Shown piece after piece: positions 36,372 to 49,212 of a stretch of DNA of 64,000 nt. The translations under genes and the position numbers were made by a program. Below the pieces are notes generated by a model. That model worked only from the letters and a program-made list of their open reading frames with translations, made no database searches and was not told the origin of the DNA. Position 1 is the stretch's first letter. Every line of letters begins with the position of its first letter. Source of the stretch: Ricinus communis (taxonomy: Eukaryota > Streptophyta > Magnoliopsida > Malpighiales > Euphorbiaceae); the NCBI RefSeq assembly GCF_019578655.1, contig NC_063265.1, positions 15,424,285-15,488,284 of the forward strand, given 5' to 3'.

Positions 36372-39300
36372 TGAAGATCATTGCTGCTATGGGTCAAGAA
36401 AAGGGTATCATGCATGGAGATTTCCAACATCATCAATGAAGCTGTTGCTGTTTATGGTACCGTTGATAGTTGTTTCTGGGTTTATTGCTGTATTGGGTCC
36501 TAAATTTTCTACTAATTTAGAGTTCTTATCTACACATTCTTGGCTTGTTAAGTATGGTGCTTCTTTAAATAGTTCTTTGCCAGTAGTTTCACATGCAAAA
36601 CTGCAGAGTGAAAGGGTAGTACGAGTTCAGGATTTGCATCCAGCGGTGGTAGTTATGGAGGAGGCAGAGGCGGCTGTGGATACAGCAGATAGGAAGGTCC
36701 TTATTTCTAATGAGGCTTCTTCTCCAGCTACACTTGATGTTCAGGCTATAGACATTCAACAACTTGTAAGTCTTTTTTTTTTTTTTTTCTTTTATCTATT
36801 TCTTAAAACCATTTTTGCATTATTACTACGGTTTTCTGAAAAATACTTTTGGAGATTTGGCTGATTCTGCTTGGAATTATAGAATCCTTAATCTCAACGG
36901 TATAATATTTATTTCTTTCTTTAATCTTTTTTTTTTTGGGGCAAAATCTATTTCTTTTTCTTTAAACCTGTAAAATGGGTTTAGACGTTTAGATCATAGA
37001 GGCTTTGGCTCTGTCATAGAGGTTCTGATATCTATTACAGTGTCAAAAACCATTCCACTAAAGCTTCTTTTGTTTTTCTTCATATTGATTTTTTTGGGTA
37101 ATTATAGGCAAAGTTATTATTTCTGGGTCTTGGTAAAACCAAAAAAAAAAAAAAAAAACTGTGCGTTGGCAACAAGGCAGAGAGGTCAAAGGGTTGTCCG
37201 TTAGCTTGAAGACATCCAAGTCCTAAGAAACATATGATTTGTTTATTTTTATTTGAGCAACAGGGATATGAATGTGCTTAGTTTAAGTTTGTGTTATGGC
37301 GCAATACAGTGGTCAAATTGCTCTTATTTTCTCCCCTTGTTTTGTTGGTGATTAATGCATGTAAGAAGTAATTAAGGGTCTTAATGAGCTTTTACTACAC
37401 GATTTATTATGTTGTTGACAGATACTAAAGATGATAATTAATTAGTGGAGATACAACTATTTAAATAAAGAGAGAGAAAAAAAGAAGTGGTTCCATTTTT
37501 TGCCTTGTAGTAACTGAGGCTTACTGTAAATTAATTTATCCAGAATGCAACTGGAGAAAATGACAAGCAAATCTCAAGTAACAGAAGTAGTATTGCTGCC
37601 TGGCCCAATGATAGCTCCATCAAAACAACACATCAAAAAGCATTTACCAACTTAGAAAGGCTTGAAGCCGGTCTCCAAAATGCTCGTGCTGCAATAAAAG
37701 AGGCTAAAAATGAAAATCAAACAGAGGATCCTGAATATGTTCCTATCGGCCCTATGTACTGGAACTCCAAAGTCTTCCACAGGTGATTTTATTGCTACTA
37801 ATTTCTTGAACTGTGTGTTTTCTTTTATGTGTCCGTCCCCATTAAGAATCATAGGACTAGGACAATTGTGATTCTTTCTTTCTTTATAAATCTTTCACCC
37901 AAAAGAATGTAGTAGTACTAATAGTATTCTTAAATGCCTGAGAAATTCCTAGTTTCGAGTCCTGCCTCCTACTTTACGGTTTTATATATTGATAATGGGG
38001 TTCAGTAAATTCTCAGTAGCACCAATTTTTGGCTTATCAAAACCAAAACTAAACTAAATAAAACAAAATTGTGGAGGCACTATGAAGAGGCGTGGGAAGC
38101 AAACGTTTAATAAAACTTGGGTAATAATGAGATATACACCTACCATCGGGCTAAACTTATGTGTTGTTCCCTTTTTTCAACATGATATATTTGGAGATGC
38201 ATAAATAAGCTTTTTGGTATGAAATTCATCAGTACCATTCTATCTATCCCAATACTAAAAATCAAATGGTCTGATTCCGCCTAAAAGAGCTGAAAGGGAT
38301 GGGGCATACCCGATTAGGCGGCTGGGCAATGTCATCTTTAATAGGGAAGCCCCAAATGGGGAAATTATGTGTTGCAACAAGAAAGTTCTACACATCTGTG
38401 CCTACAGCCTACTCCTAACCGCTGCTGTTTCTATGCATCATGCAGGAGTTACTTGGAAATGGAAAAACAGTTCAAAGTCTTTGTCTATGAAGAAGGGGAA
38501 CCTCCAGTATTTCACAATGGCCCTTGCAAGAGTATATACTCCATGGAAGGAAATTTTATTCACAGAATGGAGATTGATGACCAGTTCCGAACAAAAGATC
38601 CTGAAAAGGCACATGTTTATTTCCTTCCCTTCAGTGTGGCAATGATGGTCCAGTTTGTCTATGTGCGTGATTCGCATGATTTTGGTCCCATAAAGAGGAC
38701 TGTAAGAGACTATGTTAATCTTGTTGCTGGGAAATACCCCTACTGGAACCGAAGCCTTGGAGCTGACCATTTCATGCTTTCTTGCCATGATTGGGTAAGT
38801 GTCCATTTGCATTAATATTTAATTTCAAACTGTTTTAGGTCTGTATCAATATGATCAAATAGGACAAAGCTAGGAATCCCAAGTTTAGTGTATGGTTTCT
38901 TAAGCTTGTCAGGGTCGTCCTTACAAGCTTCAAGCACCACTAGCAACAGCAAGCTGAGCTGGCGTCATTTGGACTGTTACAGCATAATTTTACCTGATTT
39001 GATGCATGGGAAAGCAAATAAATTGGTTGCTATAAAATTGGATATTAATTATACTGGAAGCACAAACATTTGAACCTAATTTATTTTTTTGGCAGGGGCC
39101 GGAAACTTCATTTTCCCTTCCTGATCTTGCAAAGAACTCGATTCGTGCACTGTGCAATGCGAACACATCAGAAAGATTCAATCCCATCAAGGATGTATCC
39201 TTTCCAGAAATTAATCTCCAAACCGGTACAACAAAGGGCTTTATTGGTGGACCATCTCCATCAAAACGATCAATATTGGCCTTCTTTGCTGGAGGGCTTC

Positions 39301-39779
39301 ATGGCCCTATAAGGCCTATCCTTCTCGAGCACTGGGAAAACAAAGACAACGATATGAAGGTTCATCGATACCTTCCTAAAGGCGTATCCTACTATGAGAT
39401 GATGAGAAAAAGCAAGTTCTGCCTTTGTCCAAGTGGCTATGAAGTTGCAAGTCCAAGAGTTGTGGAGGCGTTGTATACAGGGTGCGTGCCGGTGCTGATC
39501 TCGGACCACTATGTCCCGCCTTTTAGCGACGTCTTGAATTGGAAGTCATTCTCTGTTGAGGTTCCGGTGAGCGATATCCCTAACTTGAAGAGAATATTGA
39601 CAAGCATATCTTCAAGGCAGTATATCAGAATGCAAAGAAGAGTATTGCAAGTAAGGAGGCATTTTGAGGTTAACTCTCCGCCAAAGCGGTATGATGTTTT
39701 TCACATGATTCTTCATTCAATATGGCTCAGAAGACTCAATGTCAAAATCCATGATGATCAATTATCCATCACCAGCTGA
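36358..39779 (+). CDS. exostosin-family (GT47) glycosyltransferase, At5g03795-like (4 exons, 559 aa)
   Basis: Exons: 36358-36765, 37544-37782, 38446-38794, 39096-39779, with agreeing phases. It is a type II membrane protein: a short basic N-terminus, one hydrophobic segment (about residues 27-47, MKLLLFMVPLIVVSGFIAVLG), a variable stem with an acidic, Ala-rich stretch and potential N-glycosylation sites, then the exostosin domain (about 218-530). Family landmarks are FKVFVYEEGEPP, NFIHRME, AHVYFLPFSV, ADHFMLSCHDWG, FFAGG, KFCLCPSGYEVASPRVVEA and YTGCVPVLISDHYVPPF. It is expected in the Golgi, adding sugars to wall polysaccharides; donor and acceptor cannot be told from sequence. The Arabidopsis counterpart At5g03795 lies next to EMB175, as this gene lies 26 kb from the EMB175-like gene here. 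Confidence 0.92.
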
Positions 39780-41139
39780 TCGATCGAAAACGGAATGGAT
39801 ATTATTAGGTAACTAGATTTTAATGAATTCTTTCTGTTTGATCATATATGAGGCAATCATCTGTAAGTAAGTGCGTTTATGTATCATATTTGACATGGGA
39901 CATGGTGAAATTGCGGAAGTTGATGTAGTTCTCTGGATGCCTGTTGCTGTCTCAGTTTATAGTGCTCAAAATGTTAGATAAATATTTGTGTAAGCTTAGG
40001 AAATCATGCAGAGAATAATAATTTTGTATACTTTGGCAAATCTGTCTTGTAATGTAATGTTTGTCAAGATTGTAGCATAATGCAAGACTGACTGACTGAT
40101 CATATGGATCTGATCAAATTTTCCGTTAGAAATCTCTTGGGCATGAAGTAAAACAGTGATAGTTACATTCAGGAAGATAGGCAGGGGATCCTGATAAAGA
40201 GGATCATTGAACAAACTTAAAAACAGGGTTATTTACTCTTCCCATTGCTATATAGCTTTAGTAGGTAAGAATTGTAATAGATCAAATGGTAGATTGAATG
40301 TTTTTTCACAGGAGAAAAAAATGAGCAATAATCTAGGAAACCAATATACCACTTGCGTCTCTTCAATGTTCAAATACATCCCGAATTGTGCCTCGTGTCT
40401 ATTCCCTTAAGTGCAGTGGACCTCGAAGCATGAATTTTGTTTTTGTTTTGTGAGTTCAATGGTTAATTAGGCTTACGATGTATTGAAGAGAAAATTGATT
40501 CCCTATAAGAGTTTATTAAAATTGCCTATTATAGACTTAGAATATTGATGTATATTAAATTATCAAATTTTGAATGTAATAATTAAAAAATAAGTCAATA
40601 ACAAATTGAGCTAATTTTATTCAATTGAAAAAAGAAAAAGAATTGTTGATTTTAATCAATTAAAAAAATTAAGCGAATAACCTTGTTCGCATTATTTCAA
40701 AGAGTTCAATTTCTTTTCTTTTAAATTTGAAGATGGACTATCCTTATTATAAGAGAGAGATACAAACCTGGACCACCAAGAGCTTAGTGTTGAACCAAAT
40801 GAACTCACTGCTGAATCTGGCCTCCCTCGCAGAGCATTATTGCCTAATATATATTTCAGACATGGGTTTTTTGGGCACAATCCAAATTTTCAAGTTTAAT
40901 CTGCAGGCATAAGTGGCTAATTGCTATGAAAATAAAAATACTTAAAAAAAAAAAGAAAAAGGTTATTTTTCTTTCTCCTTTCCCCTTCCTCTATTATTAT
41001 TATTATTTTTAATTACACTAAGTTATGCAATTTAAAGGCCTTCATGAACTGAATACGTTCATGGACTATTTACTCGACATTTCACACTGTACCAGCCGCT
41101 GACTCACCGATAGAACTAAGCTCGTCCCACATGGCAGAA
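39780..41139. other. intergenic DNA between GT47 and LEA genes
   Basis: Contains the GT47 3' UTR in its first few hundred bases and then AT-rich sequence. Small open frames here are unrecognised. The distal part of the LEA promoter begins at its right end. Confidence 0.5.
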
Positions 41140-41336
41140 CACGTGTGGGACAATCGCAACATAAGAGTTCGAACCCAAATCCCCATATCCGACAGCTCAT
41201 GTATACACACATGCCGTGTCTCCTCTTCATTAGCATGTCCACCACGTGGCGCCCTAAAGGAACTATCTTATTCTCCACGTGTCGTATAGCAGGCCCAGTA
41301 CTCAAGAACTACCTGACCTATATACATACACATGCA
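41140..41336 (+). promoter_or_regulatory. LEA promoter with three CACGTG elements, TATA box and RY motif
   Basis: Three CACGTG cores (41140-41145, 41243-41248, 41276-41281) sit within 142 bases. Two read CACGTGT(G/C) and one CCACGTGGC, all good ABA-response (G-box/ABRE) matches for bZIP factors such as ABI5. A TATA-like CTATATA is at 41318-41324, 105 bases before the ATG, and an RY-type CATGCA at 41331-41336 matches the binding site of B3 factors such as ABI3 and FUS3. Clustered ABREs plus RY are typical of seed-maturation genes, matching the LEA product. Confidence 0.75.
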
Positions 41337-41428
41337 TCCATTGCACTCTCCTGCTCTAACTACATTGAATAGTCCAAAGAGCTGAAATTTATCATAACGA
41401 CCTTTGCAGTTGAATTGTTAGCGAGACG

Positions 41429-42935
41429 ATGGCATCGACGCAGGAGAAGGAAGAGAGAGCGGAGGCGGAGGCACGGCAAGCAGCGCGTGATTTGAGTGAT
41501 GCTAATAGACAAAGAGAGTATGAAGAAAGGGGTAAGATGGGGACCGCTGGTCACTATGCGGAGCAGCAAGAAGAAAGGCCAGGCGTTATTGGGTCTGTGC
41601 TGAAGAAAGTTGCTGATACTTACGAACATGCTAAGGAAGCTGTTGTAGGTAAGAGCCAAGAATCTGCCGAGAAAACAAAAGAAAGTGCATACACGGCCGC
41701 GGAGCAGGCGGGAGAGAATAAAGATTATACTAGTGAGAAGGCGAAAGAGACTAAAGATGCTGCTGCAAGAAAGTTAGATGAAACGAAAGAAAGTGCTAAG
41801 CAGAAGGCAGGAGAGTATGCAGATAAGACGAAAGAAACCAAAGATGCGACGAAGGAGAAGTTAGGGGAGTACAAGGATCGTACAGCTGAGAAGGCACAAG
41901 ATACTACTGAATCTGCGAAGGAGAAGGGAGAAGAATATAAGAATTATGCGGCGGAGAAGGCCAAGGAGATGAAGGATAAAACAGCAGAGAAGGCTAAAGA
42001 GACCAAGGATTATTCTGCTGAGAAGGCTAATGAGGCAGCAGAGAAAGCAAAGGAAGCTAAAGATTATACTGCTGAGAAAGCTAAAGAGGGAAAAGATACT
42101 GCTACTAGTAGACTTGGTGAACTTACCGAATCTGCTAAAGGTGCTGCAAGAAGAGCTATGGACCTTTTCTCCACTAAGAAAGAAGAGGCTAAAGATAAAA
42201 CAGTAGAGACTAAAGAAGCAGGCAAGGTTAGTACTTAAAAGATCCATTTAGAGTGTCTCAGTACTTGAAAGATGCATTTAGAGTGTCCCAATATTTGATC
42301 TTTCTCATTTATTTTTATTTGTTTTGTGGTTATAAGTTGATTAATTCTTGTTCCAAGTTACTATATGTATAGTGCATATCGCTACATCATTGCATTCTTT
42401 TACGCGGATGTATAGGAGAAATTAAGTGAAGCTGAGGAGGAAGCGAGACGAAAGATGGAGGAGTTAAAGATGGAAGGTGAAGAATACAATAAGGACAAGG
42501 ACATTGAAGCTGAAAGGTAAAGTGAAAAATACTCGTCTCTTCTATTTCTAGCTATTAAAGTTAGTAGTTTCTCTGTAACCATTTTCTTGTTCTTGGTGTT
42601 TTTCCTCTGTTAGGGGAACTAGAGCTAGGGACACAATCTTTGGCAACGCAGGGCTAGGAAGCATCAAAGAGTCCATTAAAGGGAAGCTTCAACAGCCACA
42701 CGATGTTGTAAATGAGACACGTGCAGCTCGTGTGCATGGAAGCACAGGAAGAGGGGGTCTGGACAAAGGGGCAGTGCAGGAGGAGGTAGTGATGGTTGAT
42801 GAAGATACAACGCCAGGAGCGGTTGCCGCCGCTCTGAAAGCAGCGGATCAAATGAGTGGCCAAACTTTCAATGACGTTGGACGTCTAGATGAGGAGGGTG
42901 TTGCTGGCGGTAAAGATCCACCACCTAGACAATAA
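41429..42935 (+). CDS. group 3 LEA protein, ECP63-like (3 exons, 406 aa)
   Basis: Exons: 41429-42226, 42416-42516, 42614-42935. Late embryogenesis abundant proteins of this class are unstructured in water, fold into amphipathic helices on drying, and protect membranes and proteins in maturing seeds. After a charged N-terminus (residues 1-70) come about 18 imperfect copies of an 11-residue repeat of the form TAEKAKETKDY (about 75-265), very rich in Lys, Glu, Ala and Thr and with no Cys or Trp. The C-terminal part (about 300-406) holds TRARDTIFGNAGLG and a Gly-rich end (GVAGGKDPPPRQ). It resembles Arabidopsis At2g36640 (ECP63) and At3g53040. If intron 1 were kept, translation would stop at 42238 and give a protein of 269 aa with repeats only. 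The long antisense open frame is a by-product of the repeats. Confidence 0.93.
42231..42290. repeat. 30-bp tandem duplication at the start of LEA intron 1
   Basis: Units 42231-42260 and 42261-42290 differ at three or four positions (GTACTTAAAAGATCC versus GTACTTGAAAGATGC, then CATTTAGAGTGT in both or nearly so). The first unit begins four bases after the splice donor. Confidence 0.8.
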
Positions 42936-43501
42936 GTGATCAAAGCTGACACAACCTACGGTGGACTTGAACGTTAATAATTCCTACACTTTCTTATCTT
43001 CTTATGTTGTCTTGGGCTTTTGCATGTGTTGCTTGTGTGGAGTTTTTGCTTTGGTTTTTTGCTGGTGTCTTTGATAATAACTAATATCCAAACTATACAA
43101 AGCTTTTGGACACTTCAGCAAGCCTGTTAGCCTCTTGATTTTGTAATCAGCTTATGGTTGGTTGGTTTTGGGTTTTCTAGAAAAAGTTGGGTTGGGCTTT
43201 TTGATGTCTAATGCAAATGGAGGATGAAAAATTGGCCTCTACTGAGGTTTTCTAGTAAATGAAGATCTATAGTATCTAAATTTGAAGCGAAATTTTCGTC
43301 TATGGTGCGTGTTCTTTTGTTTCTTGGGCAAAATCTCAGGTGTATTGACAAGTGAGGACCAGAATGTAATAAATTTTTAATACTAAAGATGGGTGAAATA
43401 AGCATGTGCAATAAAGAGAGTATAAGACGATCTGTGAGCAAACTCTAGTTACTGGGTGTAAAACAATCTGAGTTTTGAGTGTAAAACGAGATGAACATGA
43501 A
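42936..43501. other. LEA 3' flank
   Basis: Probable 3' UTR and downstream DNA with T- and TG-rich stretches. No gene recognised. Confidence 0.45.
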
Positions 43502-43620
43502 CGATCAGTTTCGGTTCGGTGCATTTGGATTCGTTGGTCTAGTTCCCGTTTGGATTAGGTCCTCGATCAGTTTCGGTTCGGTGCATTTGGATTCATTGGT
43601 CTAGTTCCTTTAGATTCGGT
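43502..43620. repeat. 62-bp tandem repeat, two copies
   Basis: CGATCAGTTTCGGTTCGGTG begins at 43502 and again at 43564. The following GCATTTGGATTC(G/A)TTGGTCTAG is also shared, and the second copy decays after about 45 bases. Further CGGTT-rich decay continues to about 43650. Confidence 0.85.
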
Positions 43621-43659
43621 TTCAGTTTTTTTTGGATTCGGTTCGTTCTGTAATTCGTA

Positions 43660-45964
43660 TGATTTGTTTAAATTTTTTTACGTTTTTTTTTTATATTTCA
43701 GTTTTCAATTTTTTTAATTATAAATTTATATTATATAAATTTTTTAATTTTAGATCTTGTTTGAAGTCTCAAAATTTGTTTGTTTGAATTTGGTTTGAAT
43801 TTAGTTTTTCTTTTTTTGAGATTTCTTCAAGTATTTTTAAGATTTCTACGTATATTGTTTTAAAGTATTTTTATTGATTTTATATTAAATGTTATTTCAA
43901 AAAAAATTGGCTTTTAAATATTTAATTATTTAATCTATGTTTTGAAAATTTATATTTATTAATTTTACATAATAATATTAATATAATATTTATTTGAATA
44001 AATTTGTAGGTTTAAATAATTAAATATTTATTTGAAAAAGTTAATGGATATTAATTTGATGATATTTTATAGATTTTAAATATAGAAATGAATGAAAGAT
44101 ATTTAGTTTAAAAGGATTTTTTATCATGTGTTATTATATTTTAATATAAATTTATGTATATGATTGTATAATTTTATTTTTATATTATTGAGATTTCAAA
44201 ATGTAAAAACTAATAAAAATGTTGAGAATATTTAATTTGTTATTATTTTAGGATATTTTAATTAGTCAGAATATCAAGATTTATTTAGTTTTATGTATAA
44301 ATTTAATTTATATAATCAAATTGTAAAATATAAAGAATTAATAAAAATATTAGATATTTAATCTATTATTATTTATAATTAAAATAATTATGATGGGTGT
44401 ATAATAAGTGAGTAAACTTTTAGTTTTGATAAATATATAAAAGATAAATTTTAAAATATATATTTAATATAATATTAATTTAAATTTATTTGGTTAAAAT
44501 ATAGAAAATTTATGTTAGAAATAAATAAATAAATATATATATGTATATGTATATATATTAAAATAAATAAATTTAATAAATTAAGAAAAGTGTAAGTATA
44601 ATTTAAAAAATTTAGAAGCAATAATTATATAATAATTCAAAAGAAGAGTAAATAAAATGAACAAAAGCTTCTCAGTTAATAATAGTTTATAAAATTTTAT
44701 ATTAAATCAAGGTGTGTTTTAGGCTCCTTTCGCCACCAAATGTAATTGATGGACTTTGGTTCATATAAAAATGATAACTCGAACTTTATATTAATATTAA
44801 TTGATTCTGATGTTGCTGAGCTCAAGTCGAAAGTATTTTTTAAATAAAAGTTTTTATTATTTTTTATTTTCAATTAAGTCATGTGAAATTAAACTTTATT
44901 TGAAACGTTTTAAACTAAGTTAAACTATATAATAAATTGTTTATAATAATATAAGCGAGTAAATTAAGAAGGAAGAAGAAGCATTGTTAATGTGTTAGAA
45001 ATATTGTTGAATACTTTTGAAGTTACTAACGGTGGGTTAATTGAAATAGGAAGATTGATATATTTTCCATTTAAGAACTGTGTTAAATAAGTCATATGCC
45101 CAACGTGGTATAAATATTAATTTAGAGATGCTTCTCTTTCTCTTCACTGTCAATATCTTAATCATTACATAATTAGGAGAAGACGAATGCTGGCTGGCCT
45201 TCATAAATGTAAATATGAAAGGGCACCTCAGCCACAAGTTTTTATTTTATTTTTTCCTTTCAATCATGATGTTTAATTATTACTAATATTAGATTATTTG
45301 TTTTATTAATAAAATAGAGCATATGATTAATGATATTCTCAAGTTATTACATAATATTTGACGTTATTGAAAGAAAGATCACATCAGTGTCATGATAATA
45401 ACAATTAGAATATAAAAATATATTTAGTTTTACTAATTGATAATTTATCAAAAGATAACAGGTAGGTTCTTTTTTTTTTTTTTATCCTTAATATTTATTT
45501 CATAAAATAAATGTACTTAGAAAATTATAGCACATGTCCTAACTGTTAGATGACCCACAATGTCAACGTTAAAGATCAGTTTGCATGTTACCTTGATAAT
45601 ACAATTTGGAACTTTCAATTGTTTTTGTGTCCAACAATTATGGATTTATTGATGTGGGCAGTAAGTACTACTTCCCGCCATTGCCACTTCCTTTGGAATT
45701 AAGTTGGTATTCAAGGAACCAGAAGTACCTTCCATTAATATATATATATATTAGTTTCCTCTTATATAATTTATTAAATATTTTTAAATTACAAATAAGA
45801 AGAGTAAGAGTAAGAGTGACTCGGGTTAATATATAACTACCGTTAAAGTAAATTTATGGATATAACTTTTAGTTATTAATATTAGTATTAGAATAAGGAG
45901 AATTTAAAGTATAAAAGATAACCGATCACAATTCAAATGAGCTGAATGCATACGTGATTTCTTC
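43660..45964. repeat. AT-rich repeat DNA related to the insert in the 6.5-7.0 kb element
   Basis: The part at about 44180-44500 shares a series of motifs in the same order with about 6520-6930: AAAAACTAATAAAAATGTTG then AATATTTAATTT, later AATTAAAATAATTATGATG and a GTGAGTAAAC motif followed by TTTTGATAAATATATAAA. This indicates a common dispersed repeat family. No coding frame is associated. The rest is AT-rich without gene signals. Confidence 0.5.
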
Positions 45965-46625
45965 AAACTTTTTATACATAGCCACTTGGTTATTTAAATT
46001 TTTCTATATTTTTACAGCCATCTTAACTAGTTTTTTGAAATCGTATAAAGCATATCATTCGTAGCCTCTTAAACTTTATGATGATAGTCACTTGGCTGTT
46101 TGAATTTTTGTTTGATTATTGTAGCTATTTAAACTAATTATATAAATTTTATTTTATTATTTTTAAGAACACGTATAAAACAAACACTTTAATTGACTTT
46201 ATTAATGTGTTAAAAGAATACTAGAAAATAAGCTAAGAAAGCAAAACAATGCTTTTTAAAATCTTAAATCTCTAAAATTATTCTATACTTTTCATTTTCA
46301 ATAAACACTCACTTTTTTTATAATAATTATAAAATTTTGTTGTCATTTTGAGTATATCTACTCTTCAAGTTACAACATCTTTTTTTAAAAAAATTGCATT
46401 TAACATAATAAATGCATCATATAATCGCCTACATTTAAATACATGGTCCTAGTTCGCCGTTAGAGATTTACGAGACAGTTCTTCAGTTGGACCGATGATG
46501 GATTTAGGAGTTCTAAAAGTTCGGTTGGCTAGTTTAGTATGGACTACTGGCTATTTGGCTAAAGTTCATGTTCAAATAGCCATAGTGTGAAATAGCCAAG
46601 TGACTATCCTATAAAAGTTCAAGAG
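45965..46625. mobile_element. MITE-like element with inverted ends
   Basis: A unit of the form AACTTTATGATGATAGTCAC followed by TTGGCTGTTTGAA (about 46072) appears inverted near 46590-46622 (AAATAGCCAAGTGACTATCC then TATAAAAGTT). A second, more diverged direct copy of the left end lies at about 45965. The interior is non-coding and AT-rich. Exact borders and a target duplication could not be fixed. Confidence 0.5.
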
Positions 46626-47928
46626 ATCACGTTTGTATTCGGTTATATTTTACAAGTTAAATTTCATGTCATAATATTTGGTTTACATGCGTTTCTAGTA
46701 ACAAAAAAAATGAGATTTTTATAGTCCAAAAAAATTAGTTTAGGCCAAATGATTACTCTCAAAAAGTTTAAAAGGCCAAGTATATTATTTTGTCATCTAA
46801 AAGAGATAAATTGTAAGTTTGAGATCTACCATAACACTTAAGAACCCATGGTGATTTACTTTAATTTCTTAAGTGAATTATAAAAACCTCTTTCTTCCAC
46901 TTTCGCCTCCCTTTTAAAAATTTATAAAAATACATGAGGTAATTGTTTAGTTCTTAAAAATACAATACTACACCCATTACCTTTTGAAACATGATTGAGA
47001 CAATAGCACTTTTACAACTTTCCTAAAATCATTAAAATTATGCTTGATTGAAATTTATTAAAAAATTTATCTCATTTGAAAAAAAAAAAAATACATGAGA
47101 GAAAGTAAAATAGAAATGATAAAGTTGAAGAAAATATTTTGATGTTATGAAATACATTGACAAACTAATATGAAATTTATTTAAAAATTCTACATATTTT
47201 TATATAATTTAGTCTAATTATAATTAATTCCGTATAAATTTAAATATATAAGACTCTAAAATTAATTTTCACTTCATTCAAAATAAATAAACTTTGAATT
47301 TATAAATCAATTATGCAAATTGTATTAACCAAATAAAATGTAAGGTAAATCATTGAAACATGAATCAAACAATCTCTTAAAACTTGACCCAGAAAACATC
47401 TTTACTAAAAGGAAATCGAAGTAGCAACAACAAAGTAACTTGTTCTGTAACACTTTTGAAGCAATTAGAATCACAAATAAGGATAAGTCAGATTATTAAT
47501 ACTTTTACAATCAATAGCTTGGATTTCAATCGACCCAACAACTTGGAAAATAAAGAGGTGGAAACCCAACGAGAATTGTAAAATTTGGGTCTTCCCAAAA
47601 AATAGTATATGACTCAATTTCAAGCTTTAAAATAACAAAACATAACAATAGAATATAAGAAGAAAGAGAAGTCGTTAATTAGTGAGAATAGAACAAATAG
47701 TTTTTTTCTAAATTTTTTTTAGTATTGCTAAGGGTAATATTTTTATAATTTTTTTCTTTAATTCTAAGAATAAATATGATTTTTTTTTTAAATATAGTAA
47801 TTAAGTTGGAATGTAAAACTAATTTTCTAACGGTAATTTACCTTTTTTTTTCTTTTCTTTTTATCAAAGACGTAATTCACCTCCTAATTAGTGGTGACCA
47901 CTATATAATATAGGGAGAGAATCAATAT

Positions 47929-47966
<38 letters not shown>

Positions 47967-49212
47967 TTTGATCCAATCGGAATATTAAATGATTTTCTAT
48001 TGCTATGATACAATACTTTTATCGTGAAACACGTGTGAGCAATCTATATATAAGCGTCTCTACCTGAGGTATTTTCTCTGGTGGTATTAATATATAGTGG
48101 TAGATTAACATGTGTCAAATTTAGGTTGCCGGAGAAAATGACAAAAAAAGTAATATACATTATTTAATCTAATTTTTTATATTAATTTGATCACAATCAT
48201 TATAGTACTTTCTTATTTATCATGCTTTTAAAAAATATATATATTTAATTACAAAAATATTATTAATAATATGTTTATTTCTCTCGAACTGATAATGTAG
48301 GTATCAGTATTCATATAGATCGATGGATTTCTTAAAGAGACAAAGATTGATCACATATGATGACAAGATATTAGCTTAGAATATCCAATGAGCCCTTACA
48401 GTATACGTGTCACCGTCACTACAAATTATGGAAGGAACAATTGCTACTATTTAAATTAAAAGACTTATCGAGTCACTTATGACCCAATTTAATGGAAAAG
48501 TACAATAACTAATGGACGCTTCGAGTACAATAAAAGAGTCAATAAGAAAATAAAGAAGAATCAATCAACAGGAAGATAAATTTCCAAGAAATCATTATTG
48601 CTCTCTTATATAACAAACATGATGAATATGGTAAACCCTAATCTATTCATTCTAACCCTAATTTCATTATTTTTATTTCTCTTTCTCTAGCAAACTTGAT
48701 TCTTGGAGTGGATCCGTCAATCTCTACTCAGCAATTGTTGTTTTACAGGATTGAGCTAGAAAAATCTCAATAAGAGTTATTAATTATACAATTAAAACAT
48801 TAAACTACACTAAGACCTCTCTATAGTGATATACTAAATAGGAATGACCCTTATATAATTATAAAAGATATCAGTCCCAATTTGGACCAGTTATAAAAAA
48901 AAAAAGTTCTACATCCCAATAAATTATAAATTTTTTAAGTCTGGTTTTAATAAAATATTTCTTTACATAGTAAAATTTGTATATATATATTTTTAAAAAT
49001 ATATGTTAATATATTATATTATTTTATTATATTATTATTATTTTATCTCATCAATTTTATTTATATAGTATTAACATTTTTTTATCTTATTTATATAGTG
49101 TTAACATTTTTTTTATCTCTAGTTACTATTATTTTATCGAACATAATTCAGTATTAAGTGAAGATAAAATTTATAGTACTCAAACTTCAATTAAATTATA
49201 ATCTATTCATAG
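46626..49212. other. AT-rich intergenic DNA left of the retrotransposon
   Basis: No gene recognised. It holds an (AT)n microsatellite at 47931-47964. A less AT-rich stretch at about 48300-48780 could be an old LTR or other repeat remnant, but I cannot pair it with anything in the window. Confidence 0.45.
47931..47964. repeat. (AT)17 microsatellite
   Basis: An uninterrupted AT dinucleotide run of about 34 bases. Confidence 0.95.

Noticed and set aside
41861..42247. 128-codon open frame antisense to the LEA gene
   Set aside because: It is the mirror of the LEA 11-mer repeats, whose Lys/Glu/Ala-rich codons leave few stops in this antisense frame. It has biased low-complexity composition and no independent signals.
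43660..45964. Possible matrix-attachment or origin-like region because of extreme AT content
   Set aside because: AT-richness alone is the norm for this genome's intergenic DNA. No specific motif cluster supports it, and part is a dispersed repeat.
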